Positions 26,238 to 34,202 are shown, numbered from the stretch's first letter. The stretch: 64,000 nt of DNA from Methylomicrobium sp. wino1 (GCF_003932755.1 NZ_CP024202.1:2728001-2792000), one strand, 5' to 3'. The notes: generated by a model from the letters alone, not told the origin. A program made the numbers and translations.

Positions 26238-27545
26238 TTAATCGGCTATTGGTAAGCCGCTCGGTACTCGATAGGGTACTGTATTGCGCATATCCAAACT
26301 AGCAGTGTCAGTTAGTGCATTCAGGAAATCGAGTAAATAGTCGATTTCTTGGTCGGTCAGGTTAACCGGCTGAAGTTCGATTTTGGCCTTTAACTCTGCA
26401 CGGCTGATTTCATCGCTGTGGATGATGCGGTCGATTTCATTCAAGTCGTCCCGAGGCGGTAGGCGGGCTTGGCTGATATCGAAGTTATCCAGGCTTTGTT
26501 CAGGGTTAAGGTGATGCCTAATCATGCCTTCTAATGTGTCATAGGCGCCATCATGCCCCCAAGGTCCGGTAATGGCTACGTTTCGCAGGGTAGGGGTTCG
26601 GAAGCGATAGCGATCGTCATTATCGCCGGTAACGCGCTCGCGGCCGAAGTCGTCGTAACCGAATAATCCATCGCCTTTTCCCGGGCCAATCTGCGGAATT
26701 CCCAGAGCGTGAAATTGGTGATCGGTTTGTAGAGGGCCGCTGTGACAAGACATGCAGTTGTCTTTGAAAATTTTATACCCCTTTTTTTCCGAAGAGGAGG
26801 GGCTGTATTCGCCTCTTAAGTAGAGGTCATAACGGCTGTTGTCGGCACGAAATGCAGTCGCTTCGAAAGCACCGATAGCATTGGCGATATGAACGAAGGT
26901 TACATCCTGATCGGTGAGGCCAGGATAGGCTTGATGAATTAAATCGCGATATTCGTCGATTGCCATCACCCGAGCCGTCAACAGTCTCCATACTTCCGTA
27001 AGGTTATCGACTGCTGCGGCATCGGCCACGGGGTTTTCTCCGGTTTGTCCAGCCATCTCGGTAGTGGAAGTCACTGGAAACATGGCTTGAGCTGCAAGAG
27101 AATGATCCAAGCCTGTAGGTAAAGCGTCACCGGCCGGGGAGTCGAAGCCTGAGGGGTGATTAGGGTTTGCTGTTAAACGCCCGTCATGAAACATGGTGAC
27201 GAATTCTTTTGCGCCCAGGTTGAATAAATGAGGCGCATTTCTTGGCACCCGCTCATGAATTGCGTCGATGCCGCTACCGGTATCTCGCGTGACTCCTAAT
27301 CCTTTGCCGCCTTCGCCGACCGGCAAAGCCAAGCCGTCGCCTGTGCCAGCCATTGGATGGTGGCAAGACGCGCATGATATATTGAGGTTTCCGGATAATA
27401 TTTTGTCATAAAAGAGGAGTTGTCCAAGTTTGATTTTTTCCGAGCTGGAATTGTGAAAATCCATGTCGGTCAGGGCATTTTGGTTAGCGTAAGTTGTCGG
27501 AGCAAACATTGCGCCGAGTAATCCCATTTTGATTATTTTTTTCAT
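26238..27545 (-). CDS. di-haem cytochrome c peroxidase / MauG-family protein
   Basis: A 435-residue periplasmic protein with two c-type haem sites: CASCH at 58-62 and CMSCH at 264-268. Family blocks are LGQLLFYDKILSGNLNISCASCHHP, NAPHLFNLGAKEFVTMFHDGR, HDGAYDTLEGMIRHHL and LTDQEIDYLLDFLNAL. The start at 27545 begins a plausible signal peptide (KKIIKMGLLGAMFAPTTYA); the frame is open 16 codons further upstream without support. It may reduce hydrogen peroxide or, as in MauG-like members, oxidise another protein. It is longer than classical CcpA (about 325 residues) and so nearer to the MauG-like group. Transcribed alone. Confidence 0.9.
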   Translation of the reverse strand: MKKIIKMGLLGAMFAPTTYANQNALTDMDFHNSSSEKIKLGQLLFYDKILSGNLNISCASCHHPMAGTGDGLALPVGEGGKGLGVTRDTGSGIDAIHERVPRNAPHLFNLGAKEFVTMFHDGRLTANPNHPSGFDSPAGDALPTGLDHSLAAQAMFPVTSTTEMAGQTGENPVADAAAVDNLTEVWRLLTARVMAIDEYRDLIHQAYPGLTDQDVTFVHIANAIGAFEATAFRADNSRYDLYLRGEYSPSSSEKKGYKIFKDNCMSCHSGPLQTDHQFHALGIPQIGPGKGDGLFGYDDFGRERVTGDNDDRYRFRTPTLRNVAITGPWGHDGAYDTLEGMIRHHLNPEQSLDNFDISQARLPPRDDLNEIDRIIHSDEISRAELKAKIELQPVNLTDQEIDYLLDFLNALTDTASLDMRNTVPYRVPSGLPIAD

Positions 27546-28180
27546 TCTGGTCTTTGCTTGTTTAATTAACACAGTCTGAATAAAAGCAAGCAATATGCCA
27601 GGAGTAATTTATAATCAAAAAAATGAAAAATTCCCCTAAATTTTAGTCTTCTATTACGAATTGTCGGGGTTATCTTACTTGGATGAGTGAATAATAGTGA
27701 CAATACAATTTAGGTTAAATCACCCAATAGTTTAGGTTGAGCAGCAGCATTTAGGTTAAATAACATAGTTGATATTGAAATTCGGGTGAATGTTCAGTTT
27801 CTCCCGATACTTGTTTCAACGATTCTGAAAGCTTGGGTCAAAACAAACAGTTTTTAAGTTCTAAGCCGGTAAGCGGTCTGATTCGCATCAGACGATAAAA
27901 CAAACTGTTTGTTATTGACTTCAAGATATCAATTTCGGTTATCTGAGCCAAATAACTAAGCACATCTGGAATTTCATTTACAACGCCGACCAAAACCCGG
28001 AATGCGGACCCATTGAAGGAGTGATAAAAGCTTGAGGCATAAAAAAACCACAGTAAGTACGGTTTTTTGAGATTCGATCAAACGAAGGGATTCTGAGTTG
28101 TTTTCGGGTAAATTGACCACTAAAATTCAGTGGTTCAAATTTGTGACAAAAAACATGTGCCCTTTGTTTTCGAGGAATAT
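27546..28180. other. intergenic region between cytochrome peroxidase gene and attL
   Basis: No gene is seen. TTTAGGTT recurs three times at 27710-27765 (about 30 bp apart), which may be an operator or a remnant repeat in front of the peroxidase gene. A hairpin at 28045-28067 (AAAAAACC with GGTTTTTT) and another at 28118-28136 (ACCACT with AGTGGT) are likely terminators; before integration of the element they would have lain directly downstream of tRNA-Leu. Confidence 0.5.
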
Positions 28181-28243
28181 TGGTGCCGAGGAGAGGACTT
28201 GAACCTCCACGCCCTTGCGAGCACTAGCACCTGAAGCTAGCGT
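28181..28243 (-). repeat. attL, remnant of tRNA-Leu 3' end
   Basis: 63 bases identical to 35398-35460, covering CCA, the acceptor 3' strand, T arm, variable arm and the anticodon-loop region of tRNA-Leu. The 5' part of the tRNA is missing, so this copy is not functional. Confidence 0.93.
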
Positions 28244-28293
28244 TATTCTGAATTTGTTCAACCTTATCAAGGTGTTACCAATAGTATTCAACC

Positions 28294-28318
28294 ATCGACC
28301 ACAATTTTTATACATTTA
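28294..28318 (+). repeat. 25-bp direct repeat near left end of element (copy 1)
   Basis: ATCGACCACAATTTTTATAC followed by ATTTA, identical to 35283-35307. One copy lies 50 bp inside attL and the other 90 bp inside attR, in the same orientation. Candidate arm-type binding site for the integrase, or a duplicated promoter. Confidence 0.75.
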
Positions 28319-28319
28319 A

Positions 28320-29288
28320 ATGGTGATTATGATGGCTACAATACGTAAAAAAGATAACGGTAGATACGAAGCAATGGTAAGGCGCAATGGTGTTACGCGC
28401 TATAAAACGTTCATACTTAAAGCAGATGCCAAGGTATGGGCGCGTGATGAAGAACTTAGAATTGAACAAGGAATAATAGGAAAGAAAGCAACCATAAACC
28501 TAAGTCAGGCGTTAGGGAAATGGCGCGATGAACATTTAATAAAACTTAAAAGTTATAAGGTGTATAAGTATATTATAGCCAATATTAACAACCATAATAT
28601 TAGTAAGGTTAATATTGAAAAAATAGATAGTTGTATGTTAGCTAACTATCGCGATGAAAGGCTCAAGACCCTTAGCAATCAAAGCGTTAAACATGAATTA
28701 GGCGTAATAAATCGAGCCTTAAAACATTGTATTGAGGCTGGTTATATAACTAACGCGCCATACGTTAAACAGCCTACCATTGCTAATAATCGGTCAGTAA
28801 GGCTAACACCTGACCAATACGCTGAACTATTAAATAAAGCCGACCCATACCTTAAAAACATCATAATTTTATTGGTCGAAACAGGTATGCGACGAGGCGA
28901 GTTAGTTAAAATATGTAAGTATAATATTGACTTAGCTAATAAAACTATAAATCTTATTAATACTAAAAATGGCGATGACCGACTAATACCTTTAAGTAAT
29001 AAGGCTATTGGCGCGTTGTTATATTTAATGAACCAAAGTATAAATGAAGAACGCCTTATAATATGGCCTGAACGCCGTATAACCGAAAACTTTATAAAGT
29101 TATGTAAGGGTATAGGCATTGATGATATACGCTTACACGACCTACGACATGAAGCAGTAAGCCGGTTGTTCGAAAAAGGGCTGAACATGGCTGAGGTAAG
29201 CACTATTAGCGGTCATAAAGATCTTTCAAGCCTAAAGCGTTACACACATATTAACCCCACATCATTATTATCCAAGCTTAATAATTAA
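28320..29288 (+). CDS. tyrosine recombinase (phage-type integrase)
   Basis: A 322-residue site-specific recombinase. The N-terminal arm-binding domain is ATIRKKDNGRYEAMVRRNGVTRYKTF. The core-binding domain spans about 55-160. All catalytic residues are present: Arg191 (ETGMRRGEL), Lys216, His273 and Arg276 (HDLRH), His299 (SGHKD) and Tyr308 (LKRYTH). The natural start may be the ATG at 28332, where family similarity begins; neither start has a ribosome binding site, so weak expression is likely. It lies 76 bp from attL. Base composition is AT-rich, like the rest of the element. It ends with a strong terminator at 29311. Confidence 0.96.
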   Translation: MVIMMATIRKKDNGRYEAMVRRNGVTRYKTFILKADAKVWARDEELRIEQGIIGKKATINLSQALGKWRDEHLIKLKSYKVYKYIIANINNHNISKVNIEKIDSCMLANYRDERLKTLSNQSVKHELGVINRALKHCIEAGYITNAPYVKQPTIANNRSVRLTPDQYAELLNKADPYLKNIIILLVETGMRRGELVKICKYNIDLANKTINLINTKNGDDRLIPLSNKAIGALLYLMNQSINEERLIIWPERRITENFIKLCKGIGIDDIRLHDLRHEAVSRLFEKGLNMAEVSTISGHKDLSSLKRYTHINPTSLLSKLNN

Positions 29289-29310
29289 TACCTACAACCT
29301 AATCCCTATC

Positions 29311-29346
29311 AAGGCTATAACTATAATGGTTATGGCCTTTTTTTAT
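29311..29346 (+). terminator. intrinsic terminator of the integrase gene
   Basis: AAGGCTATAAC and GTTATGGCCTT form an 11-bp stem (one G-U) with a 7-base loop, followed by a run of seven T. It ends the integrase transcript 23 bp after its stop. Confidence 0.8.
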
Positions 29347-29563
29347 GGCCTAAAAATACTAATAATACTTAATAATTATTAAAAGGTAATTGTTATTATA
29401 CCAATAATAAATTATTTTTTAGGATACAGGTTTTGTACATGTATATTTCATGTTTTGCACAGGTATTGTATAAGTATTTTATATACTACATGTTAACAAA
29501 TATTATAAATAGATATAGGTAATAAAAATAATTTATTGCTTAACAAAAAAGGAGATTAAAATT
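29345..29563 (+). promoter_or_regulatory. probable promoter/operator region of the small-gene operon
   Basis: 219 bp without a gene before the first operon gene. It contains overlapping repeats around GTTTTGTACATGTA, CATGTTTTGCACAGGTA and CAGGTATTGTATAAG (29430-29480), which may be operators, and a possible promoter TTGCAC-N17-TTATAT. GGAG lies 9 bp before the ATG at 29564. Confidence 0.4.
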
Positions 29564-29893
29564 ATGAATACTTATATTATAGAAAATGAAGGTAAAAAAG
29601 ATTATAAATTTATGGGTGAAGTATTAGCAGAGGTAAGAACATACCCTGATACTAGTGCTGATAGGTTTTACAGCGGAAGTAATACATCTTACCAGGAACT
29701 AACATTATATAAAACCTCGAAAAATAATTATATAGGCGTTAAAGACGATTGTAGTATGTATATAGGCGATAAAACCCAACGCACCACCGCAATACTTAAA
29801 AATAAAAACGATATTATTGATTTTTTCGGCCAATCATTTTTAGCTCATCAACTATACCACGAGGCTGAGATCGACAACACGGAGGAAGTATAA
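29564..29893 (+). CDS. hypothetical protein, first gene of element operon
   Basis: 109 residues, acidic, no signal or membrane segment. The sequence reads FMGEVLAEVRTYPDTS, QELTLYKTSKNNYIGVKDDC, DIIDFFGQSFLAHQLYHEAEID. This pattern (GE-L-A then E-LYKT, late FFG--LAH-LY-EA-I) reminds me of uncharacterised small proteins common on integrative elements and plasmids, but I cannot name the family. GGAG precedes the start. Its stop overlaps the next start (TAATG), so the genes are translationally coupled. Confidence 0.8.
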   Translation: MNTYIIENEGKKDYKFMGEVLAEVRTYPDTSADRFYSGSNTSYQELTLYKTSKNNYIGVKDDCSMYIGDKTQRTTAILKNKNDIIDFFGQSFLAHQLYHEAEIDNTEEV

Positions 29894-30435
29894 TGAAAGT
29901 TTTGCAGGTATTAAGAGAATATAGTCGCGAAGGTATTAACGATATACAAAGAACTGATAAAGCAACCTTATTAGTAAATCATGATGATAGTTTTATACGT
30001 ATAGCCGACAACAATATAATAGAGTTATTCGACGAAAATGACAATGTTATATTTTTTTATGAACCGGTAAACAGGTATTGGTGTAAACGGGAATATGACG
30101 ATAATGGTAATTTATTATTATATGGGGATAGCGACGATACTTATAATATATATGAGTATGATACTAATGGAAATATGATAAAAGCAGAAAGCAATAATGG
30201 GCAATGGAGCGAATGGGTATACGACAATAATGGTAATAATACTTATTATAATAACAATCTCGGGTCATGGTCGGTAAGTATATACGACCATAATAGTAAT
30301 ATTATATTTTTTAATAACTATAAAAATGAAACAGCTAAATGGACTTATAACCATAATGGTAGTTATATAGTAGAACGCAATTTAAAAGGGATAAAAACAA
30401 GCACGGAATATAACAAGGAGGGTCAAGCAGTATGA
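29893..30435 (+). CDS. hypothetical repeat protein with YDxNGN motifs
   Basis: 180 residues. After an N-terminal part of about 40 residues come five to six copies of a roughly 20-residue unit centred on Y-D-x-N-G-N: REYDDNGNLLLY, YEYDTNGNMIKA, WVYDNNGNNTYY, SIYDHNSNIIFF, WTYNHNGSYIVE, TEYNKEGQAV. This resembles the YD-type beta repeats of RHS proteins in short, stand-alone form. No signal peptide or toxin domain. GGAGGA precedes the ATG and the stop overlaps the next gene (ATGA). Repeats of this kind usually build a beta scaffold that binds sugar or protein; the role in the element is unknown. Confidence 0.82.
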   Translation: MKVLQVLREYSREGINDIQRTDKATLLVNHDDSFIRIADNNIIELFDENDNVIFFYEPVNRYWCKREYDDNGNLLLYGDSDDTYNIYEYDTNGNMIKAESNNGQWSEWVYDNNGNNTYYNNNLGSWSVSIYDHNSNIIFFNNYKNETAKWTYNHNGSYIVERNLKGIKTSTEYNKEGQAV

Positions 30436-30575
30436 AAAAAATTAAGGAATTTTTAGATACTAAAATAATATTAACTAATAACCTATATAATAATATTGTT
30501 TTATATGGTGGGGTATTAAGTATTATAATTAACTTATTAGTATTATATATTATAAGTATGGGAGGTATAAAATAA
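30432..30575 (+). CDS. small single-pass membrane protein
   Basis: 47 residues: a basic N-terminus (MKKIKEFLDTKI) and one hydrophobic helix at about 22-42 (IVLYGGVLSIIINLLVLYII). The start overlaps the previous stop, AAGGAGGG lies 10 bp upstream, and the stop overlaps the next start (TAATG), so it is very likely translated. Possible roles are a holin-like, toxin or anchor peptide; there is no family to support a choice. Confidence 0.7.
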   Translation: MKKIKEFLDTKIILTNNLYNNIVLYGGVLSIIINLLVLYIISMGGIK

Positions 30576-30727
30576 TGAAAGAATATAAAGCGGTAAGGTT
30601 ATATAAAACTACTTATAATATATTGCGGGAACTTAGTTATAAACTTAATATACCGATTATAAAAGTAGTGGCACAAGCCGTTGAACATTTATATAAAAGG
30701 GAATTAAATAATGAACTTAATAAGTAA
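30575..30727 (+). CDS. small ribbon-helix-helix-like DNA-binding protein
   Basis: 50 residues. An N-terminal strand KAVRLYKTTYNILRELSYKLNIPIIKVVAQAVEHLYKREL fits the ribbon-helix-helix (CopG/Arc) pattern: a short strand, then two helices separated by a turn (NIPI), with the hydrophobic V-x-x-AVEHL helix at the end. GGGAGG lies 9 bp before the ATG. It overlaps the next gene by 17 bp. Probable transcriptional regulator of the operon or an excisionase-like factor; assigned from pattern only. Confidence 0.68.
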   Translation: MKEYKAVRLYKTTYNILRELSYKLNIPIIKVVAQAVEHLYKRELNNELNK

Positions 30728-31130
30728 TATTAGTAATATAACAAGCGCAACAACAAAGCAACAAGCATTAATATTAGATAATTATGAAGGGGTATTATAT
30801 ACCGCAAGTATGTTAAAAGCCGACGAAAAAAGGGAGGCTGAATATACACCTGAACACTTAGCAATACTTAACAACTACCGAATGTTAAACTACTTTTATA
30901 ACTTACATTTATATAATTATAATAAGTATAAAGCTAATAAAACCGATGATAATTTCAAGGATTTATTTAATAATATTAAAGACTTAGTGGATATAGTCGA
31001 AGGGTATAATATAAAGGAAGATAGTATACCCAACGAACATATTAATAATTTTAAATTAAAACATGCAACATTAAGTAGTAATATAAAACAACTACATAAT
31101 AAAATCGAAGAAGAATATATAAGGGGATAA
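30711..31130 (+). CDS. hypothetical helical protein of the element operon
   Basis: 139 residues, mostly helical and charged, with many Tyr and Asn (EHLAILNNYRMLNYFYNLHLYNYNKYKANK, KDLFNNIKDLVDIVEGYN). No known motif, signal or membrane segment. AAGGGA precedes the start. It begins inside the preceding gene and is 2 bp from the following one. Confidence 0.75.
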   Translation: MNLISNISNITSATTKQQALILDNYEGVLYTASMLKADEKREAEYTPEHLAILNNYRMLNYFYNLHLYNYNKYKANKTDDNFKDLFNNIKDLVDIVEGYNIKEDSIPNEHINNFKLKHATLSSNIKQLHNKIEEEYIRG

Positions 31131-31132
31131 CC

Positions 31133-31501
31133 ATGGACTACCGAGAACTAAAACGCGAAATAAGTAAGCAAGTAAAAAAACCTAATAATTTATGGGTATA
31201 TATTGTTAATATTGATTTTAATAATAAAGAAGGTATTAATAAAAAAGGTAAGGCTTATACTTACAACGAATACATAATAACATATTTAAACCGTGATGGT
31301 GATACTAAAACTAAAAAAGTATTAAGTTTTAATAAAAAAGAAATGTTAGTACTTGAAGACCTTGAGCAATACAAAGCTTGTAAAATACTATTAGCAGAAA
31401 ATGAAAGAGGTTACAAGGATTGGGTTGATTATACTATTGACGAATTAAACCCCGATGAAGCCGATGATTATTATGCGCTTGCGATGATGGTGGGGGAATA
31501 G
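31133..31501 (+). CDS. hypothetical protein, OB-fold-like pattern
   Basis: 122 residues. Alternating strands around NLWVYIVNIDF, YTYNEYIITYLNRDGDTKTKKVLSFNKKEMLVLEDLEQYKACKILLAENERGYKDWVDYTID look like the five-stranded pattern of small single-stranded-DNA binding OB folds of phages, with an acidic C-terminus (NPDEADDYYAL). This is a weak structural guess, not a family match. AAGGGG precedes the ATG; the next gene starts 2 bp after the stop. Confidence 0.75.
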   Translation: MDYRELKREISKQVKKPNNLWVYIVNIDFNNKEGINKKGKAYTYNEYIITYLNRDGDTKTKKVLSFNKKEMLVLEDLEQYKACKILLAENERGYKDWVDYTIDELNPDEADDYYALAMMVGE

Positions 31502-31503
31502 TT

Positions 31504-31902
31504 ATGGGTGATTATGTATTTAATTATTATGATATACAGAAAATTGATGATAAAGAGCTGATACAATTATTGTATGAATATAATAGGTTGGTAAAAAAAA
31601 TAGAAATAATGGAGCTAAAAACCAGTAGGTATAAATTTTTTAATATTGATGATTTATTAACAATGAAAAATAATATACTTTTATATATTGGTAAAATACG
31701 GGATATTATTAGTAATATGGTTTTATACAACGATATAATATATGATAAATTTGATAGAGATAATATACCACTTGAATTATTAAAAAATTATGATGAAAAA
31801 ATAAATCATTTATATAATAAAGTAGAAGATTTAAAAGACGAATATTTTATAAAACGTGATGAGTTAACTAAGCAATATATTGATGAGGAGATCCCCCAAT
31901 AA
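31504..31902 (+). CDS. hypothetical coiled-coil protein, last gene of element operon
   Basis: 132 residues, strongly helical, with heptad-like spacing (LIQLLYEYNRLVKKIEIMELKTSRY, KINHLYNKVEDLKDEYFIKRDELTKQYIDEE). No known family. GGGGG lies 8 bp upstream of the start. Its stop codon lies in the loop of the operon terminator. Confidence 0.72.
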   Translation: MGDYVFNYYDIQKIDDKELIQLLYEYNRLVKKIEIMELKTSRYKFFNIDDLLTMKNNILLYIGKIRDIISNMVLYNDIIYDKFDRDNIPLELLKNYDEKINHLYNKVEDLKDEYFIKRDELTKQYIDEEIPQ

Positions 31903-31920
31903 AGGGGGTATTATTTTAAT
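31889..31920 (+). terminator. terminator of the element operon
   Basis: CCCCC (31893-31897), loop AATAAA containing the stop codon, GGGGG (31904-31908), then a T-rich stretch. The stem is short but is the only GC block in an AT-rich context. Confidence 0.6.
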
Positions 31921-31981
31921 ATGAAACTTAAAAGCAATTAAACCATTATGGTATAACTAATAGTATTTATAGAGGCAACAA

Positions 31982-32305
31982 ATGAACAAAGATAAAATCA
32001 AAGAACTAATATATAAAGGAAAATTAGCAGACGAACAATATAATACTACTAATAATGTAATAGATGACCATGATAATGGTATGTTAGTATTATTAAAACA
32101 ATATTTTAAAGCTGATGGTATAAGTATTAGTAAATACAAAGCACCTAAAAAAGTTAATAAAAATAAAACAGAAATACATAATGAACGTCATATTATTATG
32201 GGGGAGATTATGAGAAGTTTGGAACGACAACCACATAACCATGAACTTTTAAAACTTGAAGGTATTAATAGAGTATTATACGCGCCAATACCTATAAAAT
32301 ACTAA
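31982..32305 (+). CDS. hypothetical protein of the AT-rich element
   Basis: 107 residues, basic (pattern SKYKAPKKVNKNKTEIHNERHIIMGEIMRSLERQPHNHELLKLEGINRVLYAPIPIKY). AGAGGCAAC precedes the start. Basic character and a helix-rich C-terminal half could suit nucleic acid binding; no family recognised. It stands alone between two terminators. Confidence 0.68.
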   Translation: MNKDKIKELIYKGKLADEQYNTTNNVIDDHDNGMLVLLKQYFKADGISISKYKAPKKVNKNKTEIHNERHIIMGEIMRSLERQPHNHELLKLEGINRVLYAPIPIKY

Positions 32306-32323
32306 TAATATATAATATAGAAT

Positions 32324-32356
32324 AACCATTAACCTTAAAAAGCTAATGGTTTTTTT
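32324..32356 (+). terminator. intrinsic terminator
   Basis: AACCATTA (32324-32331) pairs with TAATGGTT (32344-32351) and is followed by T residues. The start codon of the longest version of the next open frame lies inside this hairpin, which speaks against that start. Confidence 0.72.
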
Positions 32357-32900
32357 ATGGGTGACGAAAAAGGGGGATGGTTATAGTGCCGGTGAGGAAT
32401 GGGTAGCTAACCCAGGTAATTGTAGATATACCGTTGATAAATTTATAGGTGATTGTATCCATGATTATAATTTATATTTTGATAAAGTTGAGAGTTATAA
32501 CAAAGGGTTAATAAGGATTATACAAGCCCTTAATAACATAAAAAAGGAAGGAAAACGAGCTAAAGAAATATATAATAAATTGTATAAGGAAAAAATATAT
32601 TTAATAGAAGAGGTGATTGAAGGATTAGATAAGTATTTTAAACACGATGTAGAAGATGGTGATGTTTTTGGAGCGTCATTAGTGTGTATTAATGATGTTT
32701 TTAGTGGCGATATGCCCGCGAGCTTTAGAACTAAAATATCTATTATTAGGGATTTAGGGATTGAAGTGAACACTAAAAAAGGAAAAAAAGATAGAAAATA
32801 TTATTGTTATTTAACCAAAGATATTGTTAATGAGTTGAAAGAAAAGCGGGATATTTTTAGAAATAAAACAGAAAATCACACTAAAAAGCCGCTGAGTTGA
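32346..32900 (+). CDS. hypothetical protein, possible DNA-binding C-terminus
   Basis: Up to 184 residues. The ATG at 32346 lies in a terminator stem and lacks a ribosome binding site, so the true start is uncertain (a GTG at 32361 is the next in frame). A helical middle (GLIRIIQALNNIKKEGKRAKEIYNKLYKEKIYLIEEVIEGLDKYF) is followed by ASFRTKISIIRDLGIEVNTKKGKKDRKYYCYL, which resembles the recognition helix and wing of a winged-helix domain. It could be a replication initiator or regulator of the element; this is inference only. A GC-rich structured segment follows 40 bp after the stop. Confidence 0.65.
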   Translation: MVFLWVTKKGDGYSAGEEWVANPGNCRYTVDKFIGDCIHDYNLYFDKVESYNKGLIRIIQALNNIKKEGKRAKEIYNKLYKEKIYLIEEVIEGLDKYFKHDVEDGDVFGASLVCINDVFSGDMPASFRTKISIIRDLGIEVNTKKGKKDRKYYCYLTKDIVNELKEKRDIFRNKTENHTKKPLS

Positions 32901-32939
32901 TAAAAATATGTTAGAAAAAAATGAAAGTTTTGTATACCC

Positions 32940-33031
32940 ATGTGCCGGCGTCGGAGGCCGCGTATTTCGCGGGGTGGAGGATAGTGGGAAACGGGAGGCC
33001 GCGTATTTCGCGGGCTGTAGCGCCGGCACGT
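32940..33031 (+). ncRNA. GC-rich structured island S1, candidate non-coding RNA
   Basis: About two thirds G+C in very AT-rich DNA. GTGCCGGCG (32942-32950) pairs with CGCCGGCAC (33021-33029), extended by a G-U and an A-U pair. Inside lie two identical hairpins, CCGCG-TATTT-CGCGG, at 32958-32972 and 32999-33013, each part of a 21-bp direct repeat with 41-bp period. The result is a three-way-junction fold. A strong terminator follows at 33078, so a + strand transcript is plausible. The 64-codon open frame across it is probably not a gene. Confidence 0.6.
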
Positions 33032-33077
33032 CCCTAACACGAAAAACGACTTTTTTCTTATATATCAATGACTTACA

Positions 33078-33120
33078 GAGGGGGGGGTCTTATATAGTAT
33101 AAACACCCCCCCCCTTTTTT
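33078..33120 (+). terminator. strong intrinsic terminator after S1
   Basis: Eight G and a T (33080-33088), an AT-rich loop, then A and nine C (33105-33114) and six T. Long G/C stem with T run in an otherwise AT-rich sequence. Confidence 0.85.
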
Positions 33121-33193
33121 CATCTAACTAAAATATATACTAACACATATAAACCCATTTTGGTTTTTTGATTTATTAATATTTCATTTATAA

Positions 33194-33266
33194 CCCCCTA
33201 AAAACTATATCAGGTCTTATCAGGTATTATAATCAGTAATACCAATACCTAAAAACTATATCAGGT
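33194..33266. repeat. 19-bp direct repeat pair
   Basis: CCTAAAAACTATATCAGGT at 33197-33215 and 33248-33266, 51 bp apart, each followed by a TTAT motif. Iteron-like. Confidence 0.7.
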
Positions 33267-33378
33267 ATTATCATTATAATACTATCAATACATTATAATA
33301 AAATATCAAAAAAATCATTAATACTAAAATGGATGCTGAAATGAAAAGGGGAAAAATGAAATGATAGTGAGATCCAAT

Positions 33379-33525
33379 AGGGTGTCCACTTGCCAAAAAC
33401 ATCACCCCCCGAATGACGCGGCCTCCAGAGGTCAGATGAGTTTATATGTTAGGGCTAAAATCGCTGTAGGCTACGAACGGCGCGGGGTGTAGCGAGTGGA
33501 CACCCTCCCGACGATTTTAAAACAT
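33379..33525 (+). ncRNA. structured island S2 with pseudoknot topology, candidate RNA
   Basis: AGGGTGTCCACT (33379-33390) is perfectly complementary to AGTGGACACCCT (33495-33506). TAAAATCG (33456-33463) is complementary to CGATTTTA (33512-33519), with a possible extension ATGTT/AACAT. Because the second helix starts inside and closes outside the first, the two form an ABAB pseudoknot. GGCCTC/GAGGTC is an inner hairpin. The segment 33371-33510 is about 56% G+C, far above its surroundings. The strand is unknown; + is chosen by analogy with S1, with which it shares TGTAGCG just before the closing strand. Confidence 0.5.
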
Positions 33526-33861
33526 GAGGGGTTGATTTATAAGGGCTGAGAGACCCTCCCCCTTATATAAAGGAAAGGGGTCTATCTATGAATACATAAA
33601 CCAATACATAAAGCAGTATCATAATATTATACTTACCTATAAAACCATTAATACATACCAATACCTATTTAATATTTCAGTATTATCATAATTATAAAAC
33701 CATTATGGTATCAATACCTATAAAACCCTACTGGTATTATCAAGTATTAAATGGTGAGACCCCCTAAAAACCTAGTGGTGTATTAATAATTATATTATTA
33801 TATTATAAAAACTAATGGTCAATATAACCACATTCTAATATTAGAAAACACTAATATACTA

Positions 33862-33878
33862 TGCACCATTATGGTGCA
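33862..33878. repeat. 17-bp perfect palindrome, copy 1
   Basis: TGCACCAT-T-ATGGTGCA, repeated identically at 34028-34044. The shorter core ACCATTATGGT also occurs near 31942 and 33702. Likely protein-binding site or hairpin. Confidence 0.7.
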
Positions 33879-34027
33879 ACATATAATAATGATGATAAGC
33901 CACTTCCCTAAAACACCTTCACCCTATTAACCTTCATTACCCTTACACCTCCCTAACCATAAGGGTTCCAGCCATTTGAGGGTATTATTATATATACATT
34001 ATACAATATTAACATAATACATTATAC

Positions 34028-34044
34028 TGCACCATTATGGTGCA
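34028..34044. repeat. 17-bp perfect palindrome, copy 2
   Basis: Identical to 33862-33878, 166 bp apart; both are followed by an AATAATAAT-like tract. Confidence 0.7.
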
Positions 34045-34147
34045 ATGTATAATAATAATCAACTAATATATTATATAATTATAGGGTTGACAATATACCT
34101 AAGTTATTGATATATAAGTGTATATAATTAAACATTGTTCATTTAAA

Positions 34148-34202
34148 CACGTTTGACGAAGTTAACGTATTATCCCAGCACGTTCGACGAAGTTAATGTA
34201 TT
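34148..34202. repeat. iteron-like 24-bp direct repeat pair
   Basis: CACGTTTGACGAAGTTAACG plus TATT at 34148-34171 and a copy with two differences at 34179-34202; period 31 bp, about three helical turns. Each unit has an internal ACGTT/AACGT dyad. Candidate iterons of a replication origin. Confidence 0.65.

Noticed and set aside
32908..33102. 64-codon open frame across structured island S1
   Set aside because: No ribosome binding site. It runs through a perfect inverted repeat and duplicated hairpins and stops in the terminator loop; the composition is explained by the RNA-like fold.
33379..33525. Hammerhead or other known self-cleaving ribozyme in S2 (CAGATGAG resembles a CUGAUGAG core)
   Set aside because: The first core box has the wrong base and the matching GAAAC box with stem III is not found in the right place.
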